64,000 bases of DNA from Verrucomicrobiaceae bacterium (GTDB lineage: Bacteria; Verrucomicrobiota; Verrucomicrobiia; Verrucomicrobiales; Akkermansiaceae): NCBI GenBank assembly GCA_027484055.1, contig JAIXQH010000014.1:124001-188000 (forward strand), in the 5' to 3' direction. Shown here in pieces: positions 37,431-47,070 of the stretch. The first letter of the stretch is position 1. Each line of letters begins with the position of its first letter. Below the pieces are notes generated by a model, which worked only from the letters and a program-made list of their open reading frames with translations, did not search any database and was not told where the DNA came from. Both the position numbers and the translations under genes were made by a program.

Positions 37431-40400
37431 ATGAAATCCAGTCCAACAGCCGCCCGCTCCGCCCTTCGCTTCATCACGGCGGCTGCGCTCAGGCTTGCCC
37501 TCTCAATGCCATGCCTCTCGCATGCCGGTGGCATCGGGCAGACGGCCATCACCGCCGTCCATGACACCTACATCCAGCGAGGCAGCACCACGGATTACGG
37601 CGCTGGCACCACCTTCCTCGTCAAGCGCGACGGCGCCGACTTCTCGGGCGGCAGCGACCGCATCGGCTACCTCCGCTTCGCTGTCGGCGGATCGCTCGCT
37701 GCGGTCGATAGCGCGAGCTTGCTGCTCTCCTTCACCAACTATCCCGGCGATGGCACCACGCCCTTCACCTTCGAGGTATTCGGCCTACCCGACGGCCACC
37801 CGAACGAGGCCTTGGATGAATCGTTACTGAATTTTTCGAACGCCACCAATGCCAGCACCACCCTGGCCGGCAGCCTCAACCCCACAGGCCTCACTTCCCT
37901 CGGGACCTTCACGCCCGCCGCGGTATCCGGCGTTACCGATGTCGAGTTCACCGGCACAGCTCTGCGCGACTTCATCGCCGCGAACGCGAACACCCACATC
38001 TCTCTCGTCATCTTCCGCCAGACTCCTAACGGCGGACTTCCCAGCTTCTTTGCCTCCAGCGAGAACACCAACCTTAGCTCCCGGCCGACGCTCGTCATCC
38101 GCAGCCCTAACGATGCTTACACGGTCGCCAGCACCACCTCCAGCAGTGCCGCTTCGGGGTTCCCGGCCACGAATGCCACCGACAATCTTTTTACCACCCG
38201 CTGGTCGGCCAATGCGGACAACAGCAGCACGAAATCTTCGATTACATTGGATCTCGGTTCCACCCAAACGGTCAATCGCCTCAACCTGATTGCCTATCAA
38301 CACGGGCGGACCTACCGCCTCGAAAGCTCTGCTAACAATTCTACTTGGACGTCGGTCGCCCCTGATTTTCGCAGTGGTATCGGCTCCGACGTCAATACGC
38401 AGCTCCAGAGCACCAACCTCTATTTCCAGCCCCGCACCGCCCGCTATTTTCGCCTCACCTCGCAGACCTCGCTCTCCGGAAAAAGCGTCTCGATGTGGGA
38501 AATCCAACTCTTCAATGATGCCTCCGCCTCCACCGTCCTCGCCCGCATCGCCTCGCTGCGTACAGCGGTGGCGGCGCTTCCTTCCACTACGGCGGACGAT
38601 CGCATCAAGCGCGCCGTGCTCGACGTCGCCATCGAACGCGCCCAGGCCTCCATCAACATCAGCGACTTTATCCACGCTGGCTTGCTGATGGACGATGCGG
38701 ATGAAAAACTGCCCGTCTCCGCAGCCACGATGGCCGCCCAGATCAGCGGGCTTCCTAACATGCGAGTCCTCCGCCCGCTGCTTCAAACCACCACCGCCAC
38801 CAATCCCTATCTCAAGCGCGTCACCGACGGCGTCAACCTGTTTCTCGCAACCACCGATCCCGCATGGGAAAAAAACACTCCGCAGGCAAATGTGCTGGAG
38901 GATTTCAGCCTGGCCCGCACCACTGGCCAGCAGATGGACGCGTTATTCTGGGCCTTCGCCCATCCAGATAGTCCGCTGAAAAACAACGATGAAGTCCTGC
39001 GCCGCCTGCTTCGCCGCAGTTATGCCTATCTGGATGCGATCAATGTCCACGGACCCCTGATTCCCGCAGGCCAGCTTGCCAGCATTTACGACGACTTCGC
39101 CATCGCTCCCGCCTCCAGCGTCTTCCGCGAGTTCCCCGGCCTCTATCCGGGGCTCGTCCCCACCAACTCCGCCGCCGAGTGGGACAACGCGATGAAAATG
39201 GCCGCCCAAAACCTATGGGCTGCCTACCAGAATCGCGTCGCCTCATGGGTGAACACCGACGTCGCCATCGCTTGCGAGCTTTTCAACTTCGGCACCTGGA
39301 CCGCGCGTCCCGAGCTTCTCGCCAAGGCGCAGTATTTCATCGACTCCGTTCTAACCATGAATCGCATGTTCGAGGACGGCGCGGTCGGTTACATAGGCAC
39401 CCAGAATGAAACCGTCAACTATCAGGCCACTGTTTCCGAATACGTCTCACGCTACTTTGAGACCACCGGCAACGCTAACGCCGGCTTGATTCTCCAGAAA
39501 ATGCAATGGTATGGCGCGATCAACGGTCGCATCGGCGACTGGTGGACTGCCCCGGCCTGGAAGCACGCATGGAACGATATCCGCAGCAGCTTCTCCGGCG
39601 GTGAAACCGTTGCCGGAAACAACCCCTACGTCCGTGCCGAACTGGACGCATGGATCGCCGGTGCCGCCACCCTGACGAATTGGTATGGTCGCGCCCGCGT
39701 CGATCTCGCGTGGTATCAATCCGGCACTTCTCCCCTCAGCCGCCCGGACTACACCGTTTTTGATCGAAACACCCAGGGACCGCGCGCTTGGTATGGCCGC
39801 TGGAATTACTCCGCCACGCTTCGCAATATCAACTTTTCCGAGTCCGGACACACCACGCTCATCGGTGCGCAGGTGGCCGATCCCGATCCGGATTTCCGCG
39901 TCAATGCCTCGCTGATGGGGATCTATCCACGCCTTCGGGTGACCGCCGCCCCGGCGCGGAGTGGTGATGGCACACTCAACGAAGCCGGGCACGCATGGAT
40001 CACCTCCGGTCTCACCGGCGACTCCACCGTGAGCCGTGATTTCAGCGCGATTGGGGCTTCTTACGGATTGCACCAAGATGCCAGTTCGGTGAAGGGGACG
40101 ACCTACGATTGGACCGGCCGCCAAGTTTGGCTCAATCTGCCAGACCGCATCATCGGCCTGATGGACATCGCGCCCAATGCCGACCTAACGGCCTTTGAAG
40201 TCCAGGGCGTTATCCGTCTCGGCTTCGGCGGCACCTCGTTCAGCACGCCCAAGACGCTCGCCTCCACCGGAACCGACTCCTGGAGTTATGGCGACCTGCG
40301 AGTCAAACTTCACTCGCACAACTACGCCGCCGTGACGCCGGAAGTCTATGCCTTCCGCAACCCGAGCGCTCCCTTCACGGAAATCACCCTTCGCGACATG

Positions 40401-42728
40401 GTCGACGGTGCTTCCAATATCACGCCCGTTGCCCACACTGCCGGAACCCTCCGGAAATTCATCGCCGAGATCCGGCCTGCATCCACTACCGGGGAAGTCG
40501 CCGTCACCGAGGTCGCCGAAGCCGGTGGCTTGATCGGACTGGACGTTGCGAACCCCGAAACCGGTAGGAAATACCGCGTCGTTTACAACCCTGGCACCGT
40601 AGCTGCGAACTACACGCCCGCCCTTGGGTGGAGCGGTCCCGTCCGCATCCACCGGAGCGGCGCGCGCCACCGGCCGGACTGGCTGCCGGATCCCAGCGGT
40701 CCGCTGGTCTCGGTATATCTAAGCGGCGGACAGGTTCTAACGATCCTACCGAAGGCCCACATCGTCCTTGAACAAAGCATCCCGATCATCAAGGCGAACA
40801 ACATCGATCCACTCGACCAATCCTCCAGTTGGACAACCAGTCCGCTGATAGACGGAAGCATCGCCACTTGGAACTCCACCGTCGCCGCAGCCAATACGAC
40901 TAACGTCGGAAAAGGTAAAAACCTCGCTGGTATCATCATCGCCGATCCCGGCGGCAATGTCACCATCAGTCCTAACACCACGGGGCTGATGGCTCTCGGT
41001 AGCGCCGGAATCGATACCGCCACGTCCATCCGCACGCTCGTTCTTTCCGCGCCTGTCCGGCTCGACGCTGCCCAGACATGGACCACCGGCAGCTCCGGCT
41101 TAGCAGGTTCCACCCAGATTTCCGCCAGCGGCGTGATCTCGGGAGCCGGAGCACTGGCAATTTCCGCATCCGCTGGCCGTGGTGTCTCGCTCACCGCCGC
41201 TAACACCTTCAGCGGCGGACTCACCCTCGGTAGCGGCGCGATCCTTGATTACTCCGCAGCAGCAGCCTTCGCCGCGACAGGCGGTGTCCTAACCAGCAGT
41301 CCGTTCGGCACTGGCCCGCTGACGATCCAAGGCGGCACGCTCGTCGCTGGAAACCGGTTTTTCTACAATCCTAGCGTCACTATTCTCGGGAATTTTATCT
41401 GGTCCACCGCCTCCGCCCGCGTCGATACCAGCGGTGCGTTCGATCTCGGCGGGGGAATCCAGACGCTCAGTCTGGCCCGTCCCGTCACCGCGTCTAACGT
41501 TGTGGTCTCCGGGGGGAATAATTCGATCCGCTTCATCCCGGTCACCGGAGGAATTGCGACGAACACCTTCACTAACGGAACCTTGAGACTCGCCGCCGCC
41601 GCTTCGGTTGGTGCCGCTGATTTCGTCGTCGCCACCTTTGGAAACAGCAACCGCTTCACCGAAAACTCGGGTCTGGTAGTTGGCCCCCGGGTTTATATTT
41701 CTCCCTCCTTCTCCAGCACACCCTTCGGCTCGGCTGCGGCCATGCGCCCCGCCGTCACCCTCGAAGCGGGCGGACTTCTCTCTCTATCCGACGGCGGCTC
41801 CGGCCGCGGCCACTCGGTCTTCTCGCTGGCTGGCGGCGGCACCGTGCTCAATAACACCAGCGGCACCGCCGCGCGTACCGACGTTCTCACCATCGACGGC
41901 GGCATCAAAACCAGCAGCTCCGATTTTTCCGGCAGCATCGTCGATACCGACCTCTCCCGGTTTCCCACCGCCAATCCGAATTTGAAAACCGGCCTTACCA
42001 AAACCGGAGCCACCACCCAGGTTCTATCCGGTGCCAGTTCCTACACCGGCCCCACCAGCGTCACCGGCGGCGTTCTAACGCTCACCGGTAGCGTCGGCAA
42101 CACCAGCACCCTCACCATCGGATCCGGCGCAAGGTTTGAGAATCTCGGCTCCCTTGCGGTCACCGGAAACATCACCAACGGCGGCACCCTGCTCGTCACC
42201 GGGGCCGCCCAGCTTGCGGTGGGTGGCAGCTTCACGAACAACGGCCTACTCGACATCCGCGGCTGGTCCGGCACCCTGCCGCCCGGCCTCGTCAACAACG
42301 GCACAATCCTATCCGGTCCCACGCCGACGCTAGATCCCGGTGTTTTCACCGATTGGCAAAAACTCGTCTGGCCCGGAACCAGCGATCCCCAAATCGTCGG
42401 ACCCGATGCCGATTCCGACCAAGATGGTAGAAACAACCTACTCGAATGGGCATTGCTGCTCGACCCGAAACTGCCGGATGTTTTCAACCCCACCTTCAGC
42501 CTCAACGGCGGAATAATCGACTTCACCTACACCCGCCGCAAGGTCGCACCCGGCGAGGCCAGCTATCAGGTCGTGTGGTCGGACAGCCACGCCAGTGACT
42601 GGTCGGCTGCGAACGTCCTCACCGATCCTCCGGTGTCGCTCTCGACCACTTGGGAAAGCGTTCGTTCCACTCTGCCCGCAGGTGTTGGCGGCAGGCGTTT
42701 CGTTAGGGTCAGATTGATCCGCCCATGA
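37431..42728 (+). CDS. Secreted CBM96-like / discoidin / helical lyase-like / PATR protein
   Basis: The start at 37431 (MKSSPTAARSALRFITAAALRLALSMPCLSHA, signal peptide) gives 1765 aa; the track start at 37233 adds 66 unlikely residues. By residue: a CBM96/DNRLRE-like domain (about 43-220, ITAVHDTYIQRGSTTDYGAG); an F5/8 type C (discoidin) domain (223-363); a helical linker (363-437); a long helical and beta region (443-1106) with NGRIGDWWTAPAWKHAWNDI and RPDYTVFDRNTQGPRAWYG, resembling (alpha/alpha)-toroid lyases of the PL8 type; a PATR block (1116-1633); and the shared C-terminal module with DADSDQDGRNNLLEWALLLDP ending RRFVRVRLIRP. It probably binds and cleaves an extracellular polysaccharide. 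Catalytic residues cannot be assigned by eye. Confidence 0.75.
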   Translation: MKSSPTAARSALRFITAAALRLALSMPCLSHAGGIGQTAITAVHDTYIQRGSTTDYGAGTTFLVKRDGADFSGGSDRIGYLRFAVGGSLAAVDSASLLLSFTNYPGDGTTPFTFEVFGLPDGHPNEALDESLLNFSNATNASTTLAGSLNPTGLTSLGTFTPAAVSGVTDVEFTGTALRDFIAANANTHISLVIFRQTPNGGLPSFFASSENTNLSSRPTLVIRSPNDAYTVASTTSSSAASGFPATNATDNLFTTRWSANADNSSTKSSITLDLGSTQTVNRLNLIAYQHGRTYRLESSANNSTWTSVAPDFRSGIGSDVNTQLQSTNLYFQPRTARYFRLTSQTSLSGKSVSMWEIQLFNDASASTVLARIASLRTAVAALPSTTADDRIKRAVLDVAIERAQASINISDFIHAGLLMDDADEKLPVSAATMAAQISGLPNMRVLRPLLQTTTATNPYLKRVTDGVNLFLATTDPAWEKNTPQANVLEDFSLARTTGQQMDALFWAFAHPDSPLKNNDEVLRRLLRRSYAYLDAINVHGPLIPAGQLASIYDDFAIAPASSVFREFPGLYPGLVPTNSAAEWDNAMKMAAQNLWAAYQNRVASWVNTDVAIACELFNFGTWTARPELLAKAQYFIDSVLTMNRMFEDGAVGYIGTQNETVNYQATVSEYVSRYFETTGNANAGLILQKMQWYGAINGRIGDWWTAPAWKHAWNDIRSSFSGGETVAGNNPYVRAELDAWIAGAATLTNWYGRARVDLAWYQSGTSPLSRPDYTVFDRNTQGPRAWYGRWNYSATLRNINFSESGHTTLIGAQVADPDPDFRVNASLMGIYPRLRVTAAPARSGDGTLNEAGHAWITSGLTGDSTVSRDFSAIGASYGLHQDASSVKGTTYDWTGRQVWLNLPDRIIGLMDIAPNADLTAFEVQGVIRLGFGGTSFSTPKTLASTGTDSWSYGDLRVKLHSHNYAAVTPEVYAFRNPSAPFTEITLRDMVDGASNITPVAHTAGTLRKFIAEIRPASTTGEVAVTEVAEAGGLIGLDVANPETGRKYRVVYNPGTVAANYTPALGWSGPVRIHRSGARHRPDWLPDPSGPLVSVYLSGGQVLTILPKAHIVLEQSIPIIKANNIDPLDQSSSWTTSPLIDGSIATWNSTVAAANTTNVGKGKNLAGIIIADPGGNVTISPNTTGLMALGSAGIDTATSIRTLVLSAPVRLDAAQTWTTGSSGLAGSTQISASGVISGAGALAISASAGRGVSLTAANTFSGGLTLGSGAILDYSAAAAFAATGGVLTSSPFGTGPLTIQGGTLVAGNRFFYNPSVTILGNFIWSTASARVDTSGAFDLGGGIQTLSLARPVTASNVVVSGGNNSIRFIPVTGGIATNTFTNGTLRLAAAASVGAADFVVATFGNSNRFTENSGLVVGPRVYISPSFSSTPFGSAAAMRPAVTLEAGGLLSLSDGGSGRGHSVFSLAGGGTVLNNTSGTAARTDVLTIDGGIKTSSSDFSGSIVDTDLSRFPTANPNLKTGLTKTGATTQVLSGASSYTGPTSVTGGVLTLTGSVGNTSTLTIGSGARFENLGSLAVTGNITNGGTLLVTGAAQLAVGGSFTNNGLLDIRGWSGTLPPGLVNNGTILSGPTPTLDPGVFTDWQKLVWPGTSDPQIVGPDADSDQDGRNNLLEWALLLDPKLPDVFNPTFSLNGGIIDFTYTRRKVAPGEASYQVVWSDSHASDWSAANVLTDPPVSLSTTWESVRSTLPAGVGGRRFVRVRLIRP

Positions 42729-42738
42729 AGCGCCGGAT

Positions 42739-42775
42739 GCTGCAAAACAACCCTTGATTGCCGCAAAATTGCCCC
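42739..42775 (+). promoter_or_regulatory. Tandem 21-bp-spaced operator-like site E
   Basis: Half-sites GCTGCAAAACAACCCT (42739) and GCCGCAAAATTGCCCC (42760) start 21 bp apart, about 66 bp before the lipoprotein ATG. TATCCT at 42810 is a possible -10, 35 bp past the CCCC end. It begins only 10 bp after the previous stop codon, so this gene has its own promoter despite the short gap. Confidence 0.65.
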
Positions 42776-42841
42776 TGACGTGTCGCATCGCCCTCAAGTT
42801 CAATTGACCTATCCTGCGGCTTGATTCCGCGATTGATTCCG

Positions 42842-45004
42842 ATGAAAACTTTCTATAACAATCTGCTCCGAGCCTCTGCGATCTTCGCCTTTGGAGTCCT
42901 GCTATCCAATTGCCAGAAAGGCCAGAAAGGCACGCACCTCTATGTCTCACCTTCCGGTGATGATTCGGCGGATGGCTCGAAGTCCCATCCATTCGCCACC
43001 TTGGACCGAGCGAAATCCTCCGCCCGCACAGCGACCGAACAACCGGTGACCGTCTGGCTCGCCGGGGGTGACTATCATTTCGAAAAGCCCTTCGAACTCG
43101 GCAAGGAGGACTCGGGCACCGCGCAATATCCCATCGTCTATCGGGCGATCGAGGGCCAGTCTCCTCGACTGCTAGGTGGAAAGCAACTCACTGCCTCCTC
43201 GTTCAAGCCCGTCACCGACGCTGCCTCTCTTGCCCGCATTGCCGGGCCCGCCCAAGGCAAAGTCCTCAGTCTCGATCTGAAGGCCCATGGAGTCACGCAC
43301 TCGAAACCCTATCCAGATATCTTCACCGATGCTGGCGGTATCGTCGATCTGTTCTGCAACGGCGAGCGCATGACGCTTTCCCGGTTTCCCAACGACGGCT
43401 GGATGACCTTCAAATCCGTCATTCACACTGCGGGCGGACCGCAGGGAGAAGGTTGGAACGATCCTGCGACCTTCCAGAAAGTCCCTCCCGGCTCGCCCGG
43501 TGGTATCTTCGAATACCGCGAGGAGTTCCATGACAAACACGCGCTATGGAAAAAGCAACTCGACCGCGGTGTCTGGTTCCGTGGATATTGGCGCGTGGCC
43601 TGGGAAAACTCCGCCCTGCGCGTTCTCGACATCGATGACTCCGCCCACACCGCCACCTTCGCCAAGCCGATCACGAACGGCATTGGCAATAAATACAACC
43701 GGCCGAAGGGCAACGGCCGCGAGGCCTATCAAATCATCAACCTGCTGGAGGAAGTCGACCAGCCCGGCGAGTGGTGTCTCGATTTCAAGGACCAGATGAT
43801 CTATTTCTATCCACCCGCAGCACTCGATTCATCCCAGATCATCCTAGCGGACCGGGAGGCTCCTGTCGTCAGCGTCAATGGCGCTTCCCACATCACCTTG
43901 CGTGATCTTACCGTCGAATTCAATTTCGGCGACGGCATCAGGGTCAACGAAGGGGAAGGGAATATGATCGCAGGTTGCACCGTGAGAAACGTGAACCACT
44001 ACGCGATCGTTCTCGACGGTGGGAAAAACCACACCGCGCAAAGCAACGACCTGCATCACTTAGGTGCTGGCGGCATCTGGCTCGGCGGTGGTGACGAAGC
44101 CGCGCGGCCGCGCATCCCGGCCGGGCACCAGGCGGTCAACAACTACATCCACCACTTCGGCCAGATTGAGCCGGTCTATGCAGCCGGCATCAACTGCGGC
44201 TTCACCGGCGGCGGTGGGGGAGGGCACCATCCGGCGGTTGGCATGTATGTGGCCAACAACGTGATCCACGACACGCCTCACGTCGGCGTGCTCTGCGGCA
44301 GCATGGACAGCGTATTCGAATACAACGAGGTTTACCGCTTCTGTCTCGTCTCTAACGATATGGGCGGATTCTATTCCTATGACTACGGGAAACGCAATTT
44401 CGGCAATCTCACCTACCGGCACAATTTCATCCACAGTTCACCGTTGGGCGACGGCATCTACTTCGATCACGATCATCCAGACATGAAGGTCATCGGGAAC
44501 ATCGTCGCGCTCGGCAGCACCGGGACGCGTGGCACCGGCTATCTTTTCAAACAGGGTGACATGCCCAAGGACGGCAAGTCGCAGCCTTTCGATTGTGTTG
44601 GAAACATCGCGGTGGATTGCAAATTCGGCTATGAGTTCGTCAGCCTGCTGCCGCACCAAGGGAAGATCGAAAACAACGTGGCCGTGGATTGTAAGACGCC
44701 GTTCAAATGGAGCGATATCAAGAACGGGAAAATCGTGGCCACGGAGGATTTCTCCACGGGTAAGAACATCGCCTATCAGGAACATCCCGGATTCAAGGAC
44801 GCCGCCTCGCTGGATTTCCGGCTGACTCCGGATGCGAAGTTACTAAAGGATCTGCCGGGCTTCGAAGCGATCCCGGTCGACCGCATCGGTCTGCACACGG
44901 ATGAATACCGTAAAGTGCTTCCCAATACGGCGAAACCCACACAATCGGGAGCATCGGTGGTTCCCAGTGGAGGTCTTGGCTACGATATTCTGGACAGGCA
45001 ATGA
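42842..45004 (+). CDS. Beta-helix lipoprotein, GH141-like
   Basis: The start at 42842 gives MKTFYNNLLRASAIFAFGVLLSNC, a lipoprotein signal with lipobox LSNC; the track start at 42821 adds seven residues. The protein (720 aa) opens with LYVSPSGDDSADGSKSHPFATLDRA, the entry block of parallel beta-helix carbohydrate enzymes. It continues with LLGGKQLTASSFKPV and many helix rungs (NHYAIVLDGGKNHT, NNVIHDTPHVGVLCG). GH141, which includes alpha-L-fucosidases and xylanases, has this layout, and the fucose context favours it. Other right-handed beta-helix families remain possible because no catalytic residues can be identified. It is anchored in a membrane, unlike the other enzymes here. Site E controls it in all likelihood. 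Confidence 0.7.
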   Translation: MKTFYNNLLRASAIFAFGVLLSNCQKGQKGTHLYVSPSGDDSADGSKSHPFATLDRAKSSARTATEQPVTVWLAGGDYHFEKPFELGKEDSGTAQYPIVYRAIEGQSPRLLGGKQLTASSFKPVTDAASLARIAGPAQGKVLSLDLKAHGVTHSKPYPDIFTDAGGIVDLFCNGERMTLSRFPNDGWMTFKSVIHTAGGPQGEGWNDPATFQKVPPGSPGGIFEYREEFHDKHALWKKQLDRGVWFRGYWRVAWENSALRVLDIDDSAHTATFAKPITNGIGNKYNRPKGNGREAYQIINLLEEVDQPGEWCLDFKDQMIYFYPPAALDSSQIILADREAPVVSVNGASHITLRDLTVEFNFGDGIRVNEGEGNMIAGCTVRNVNHYAIVLDGGKNHTAQSNDLHHLGAGGIWLGGGDEAARPRIPAGHQAVNNYIHHFGQIEPVYAAGINCGFTGGGGGGHHPAVGMYVANNVIHDTPHVGVLCGSMDSVFEYNEVYRFCLVSNDMGGFYSYDYGKRNFGNLTYRHNFIHSSPLGDGIYFDHDHPDMKVIGNIVALGSTGTRGTGYLFKQGDMPKDGKSQPFDCVGNIAVDCKFGYEFVSLLPHQGKIENNVAVDCKTPFKWSDIKNGKIVATEDFSTGKNIAYQEHPGFKDAASLDFRLTPDAKLLKDLPGFEAIPVDRIGLHTDEYRKVLPNTAKPTQSGASVVPSGGLGYDILDRQ

Positions 45005-45370
45005 CACCCAGTTTGGTTTTTGGAGTCAGCTGACATCCGGTTGCATTCTACCAGACGAAATTGTGCTCTTCATTCCTTACAGGGTTGGAGATTCCCGACA
45101 TCATTCGCTGCGGGTTCGCGATGATGTAGACCGTTCACTAAAAATCATTGCCGAAATGCGAAGCTCCAAGAAGCGTCGATCTTCTATCGACTGTCTCCGA
45201 CCGACATCCTGTCCGCCAGAAACAGCATTCAGAATGAACGCGCTCCTGTGATCTGGTCAACTGGACGGTAGCTGCCAAGGTTCTGCCGTCCGCCACGACC
45301 GGGGGGCCGCGCAGACGGCGCAATTTTCATGGCCCTTCGGATTTCTAGGCTGGGTAATCCCGGGTAAGGA
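45005..45370. other. Spacer between convergent genes
   Basis: A 366-bp spacer between the beta-helix lipoprotein gene and fucP, which face each other. I see no gene with recognisable protein features on either strand. It holds one modest hairpin at 45263-45291. Confidence 0.5.
45263..45291. terminator. Hairpin, possible bidirectional terminator
   Basis: Arms GGACGGTAG (45263-45271) and CTGCCGTCC (45283-45291) pair with one G-U. It sits between two converging transcription units. There is no T run, so termination is only a guess from position. Confidence 0.3.
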
Positions 45371-46987
45371 TCAATGCCCTTTGGTGGTGTCCACGCCGAG
45401 CACGCCTTCCGAGCCACTCAGCTTGCTCCAGAAAAGTCCGTATCCGGCGACCCAGATGAAGCAGACAAGTGGGACGATGAAACCGGCGGACATGCCGTCC
45501 TGGTCGGCGATGTGGCCCATCAACTTCGGCATGATTGCGCCACCCATGATGGCCATGACGATGAATGACGATGCCTTTTTCGCGCGGCTGCCCAGACCAT
45601 GGATCCCGAGCGAGAAGATCGTCGGGAACATGATGGACATGAAAAAGTAACTCAGGAACAACGCGACCGCCGAGGCCCAGCCCAGCTTGAGCAGAACGGT
45701 TAGGCTGCACGCGGCGGCGAGGATGGCGAAGGTACCTAGAACCTTGTGAGCCGGATATTTTTTCAACAGCCCGGCACCGATGAAGCGGCCGGCGAGAAAG
45801 AAAATGAAGCCGACCGAAGCGAGCGTGGAAGCGCCCTTGTCGCTCAGGCCGAGAACTCCGTTTTTGTGGATTTCAAACCAGCTGCCAAACGAGCCGGCTT
45901 TCCAGGCGTCCGGCACGGCGGGAATCTGGGAGGTCATGTAGTTGATGAAGTAGGCGAAGACTCCGCATTGCGCGGCGACGTAGAAAAACTGGGTGAGCGT
46001 GGCACCCGAAAAGTGCGGATGACTCCAGATGCTGTGATGGGTGATCTTGTGGTTCTTCTTAAAAAAGACGATGGTGCCAATGACCAGCAAAACGCCGGAG
46101 GCGGACCAAAGTGCTTGGTTTTCACTCATCCCGACCGCAGCGGAAACCGACGGAATCGCCACGAAGGCGGAAATGATCATGCCGACAGCCAAGGACAACA
46201 CCACCACGTTCAGCCATAAAAACGTGAGCGCGGTGCCGCGGTTCGCGCTGGCGACCGACAATGCGGCGGCATCCAGAGCTGCGGCGTGCCTGTTGGACTC
46301 GATCGGGTTCGGCGATGGCGCGCCGTCAGGATCGTCAAGGTGGAACTCATCGTCCGACTTGATGTCCGGCAGCTTGCAGAATGAAAAGACCACCGCGAGA
46401 ACCAGCACGAAGCCACCGATGGCGGCGTATGGAATCCACAAGGTCTCGGAACCGGTGCTCTGGCCACTCGCGTCCTTGCCGTAGAAAAACGACGCTCCGG
46501 CGATTGGGCCGAAGATCCAGCCGATTCCGTTGCAGGACTGGGCCAGGTTGATGCGCGTGGCGGCGTATTGTTTCGGGCCGAGAACCGTCGAATACGGGTT
46601 GGCGACGGTTTCCAAAAAGGTGAGGCCGGATGCGATCACGCAAACGCCGAGCAGGAATGCGGGGAAGGTGGCGATCTTCGTGGCCGGGATGAACCAGAAG
46701 CCGCCGACCGCGACCATTAGCAGTCCGGCGATGATGCCGCCCTTGTAGCCAAGCTTGCTGGCGAGCCATCCGGCGGGCATCGCCATCAGGAAATAACCGA
46801 GGTAATGGGCGAACTGCACCCAAGCGGATTGGGCGAGCGTGAGGTGGAGCTCCTGTTGGAAATGCTTGTCCATCACATCGATCATGCCGTTGCAGAACCC
46901 CCAAAGAAGGAACAGCGAGCTGACGAGTGCGAAGGTGACGAAGTAGCTTTTACCGTCGGGAGATGTGAAGATGCCGGGTTTGCTCAT
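45371..46987 (-). CDS. fucP: L-fucose:H+ symporter (MFS permease)
   Basis: A 538-aa polytopic membrane protein of the FucP family with about twelve hydrophobic segments. The first helix reads LVSSLFLLWGFCNGMIDVMDKHFQQEL. Asp37 falls where E. coli FucP has its proton-coupling Asp46 (NDILLPQFQQ), and the Glu in LTFLETVANPYSTVLGP matches the second key acidic residue. It is longer than the E. coli protein (about 438 aa) because of an acidic loop (SDDEFHLDDPDGAPSPNPIES) between the two halves and other insertions. It imports L-fucose across the inner membrane. It lies 83 bp downstream of fucI on the same strand, with a strong hairpin in the gap. Confidence 0.9.
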   Translation of the reverse strand: MSKPGIFTSPDGKSYFVTFALVSSLFLLWGFCNGMIDVMDKHFQQELHLTLAQSAWVQFAHYLGYFLMAMPAGWLASKLGYKGGIIAGLLMVAVGGFWFIPATKIATFPAFLLGVCVIASGLTFLETVANPYSTVLGPKQYAATRINLAQSCNGIGWIFGPIAGASFFYGKDASGQSTGSETLWIPYAAIGGFVLVLAVVFSFCKLPDIKSDDEFHLDDPDGAPSPNPIESNRHAAALDAAALSVASANRGTALTFLWLNVVVLSLAVGMIISAFVAIPSVSAAVGMSENQALWSASGVLLVIGTIVFFKKNHKITHHSIWSHPHFSGATLTQFFYVAAQCGVFAYFINYMTSQIPAVPDAWKAGSFGSWFEIHKNGVLGLSDKGASTLASVGFIFFLAGRFIGAGLLKKYPAHKVLGTFAILAAACSLTVLLKLGWASAVALFLSYFFMSIMFPTIFSLGIHGLGSRAKKASSFIVMAIMGGAIMPKLMGHIADQDGMSAGFIVPLVCFIWVAGYGLFWSKLSGSEGVLGVDTTKGH

Positions 46988-47022
46988 GGATTTTGGTGGT
47001 GGATTTCAGGTATTCGGTCGCT

Positions 47023-47060
47023 CGCGGAAGATGTCAGGCCGTGACCTGACATCTCCCGCG
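47023..47060 (-). promoter_or_regulatory. Intercistronic hairpin between fucI and fucP
   Basis: Arms CGCGGAAGATGTCAGG and CCTGACATCTCCCGCG pair at 15 of 16 positions around the 6-nt loop CCGTGA. There is no following T run in the direction of transcription (minus). Such a structure may protect the 3' end of fucI mRNA or limit read-through to fucP. Confidence 0.6.
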
Positions 47061-47070
47061 ACTTGATGGA

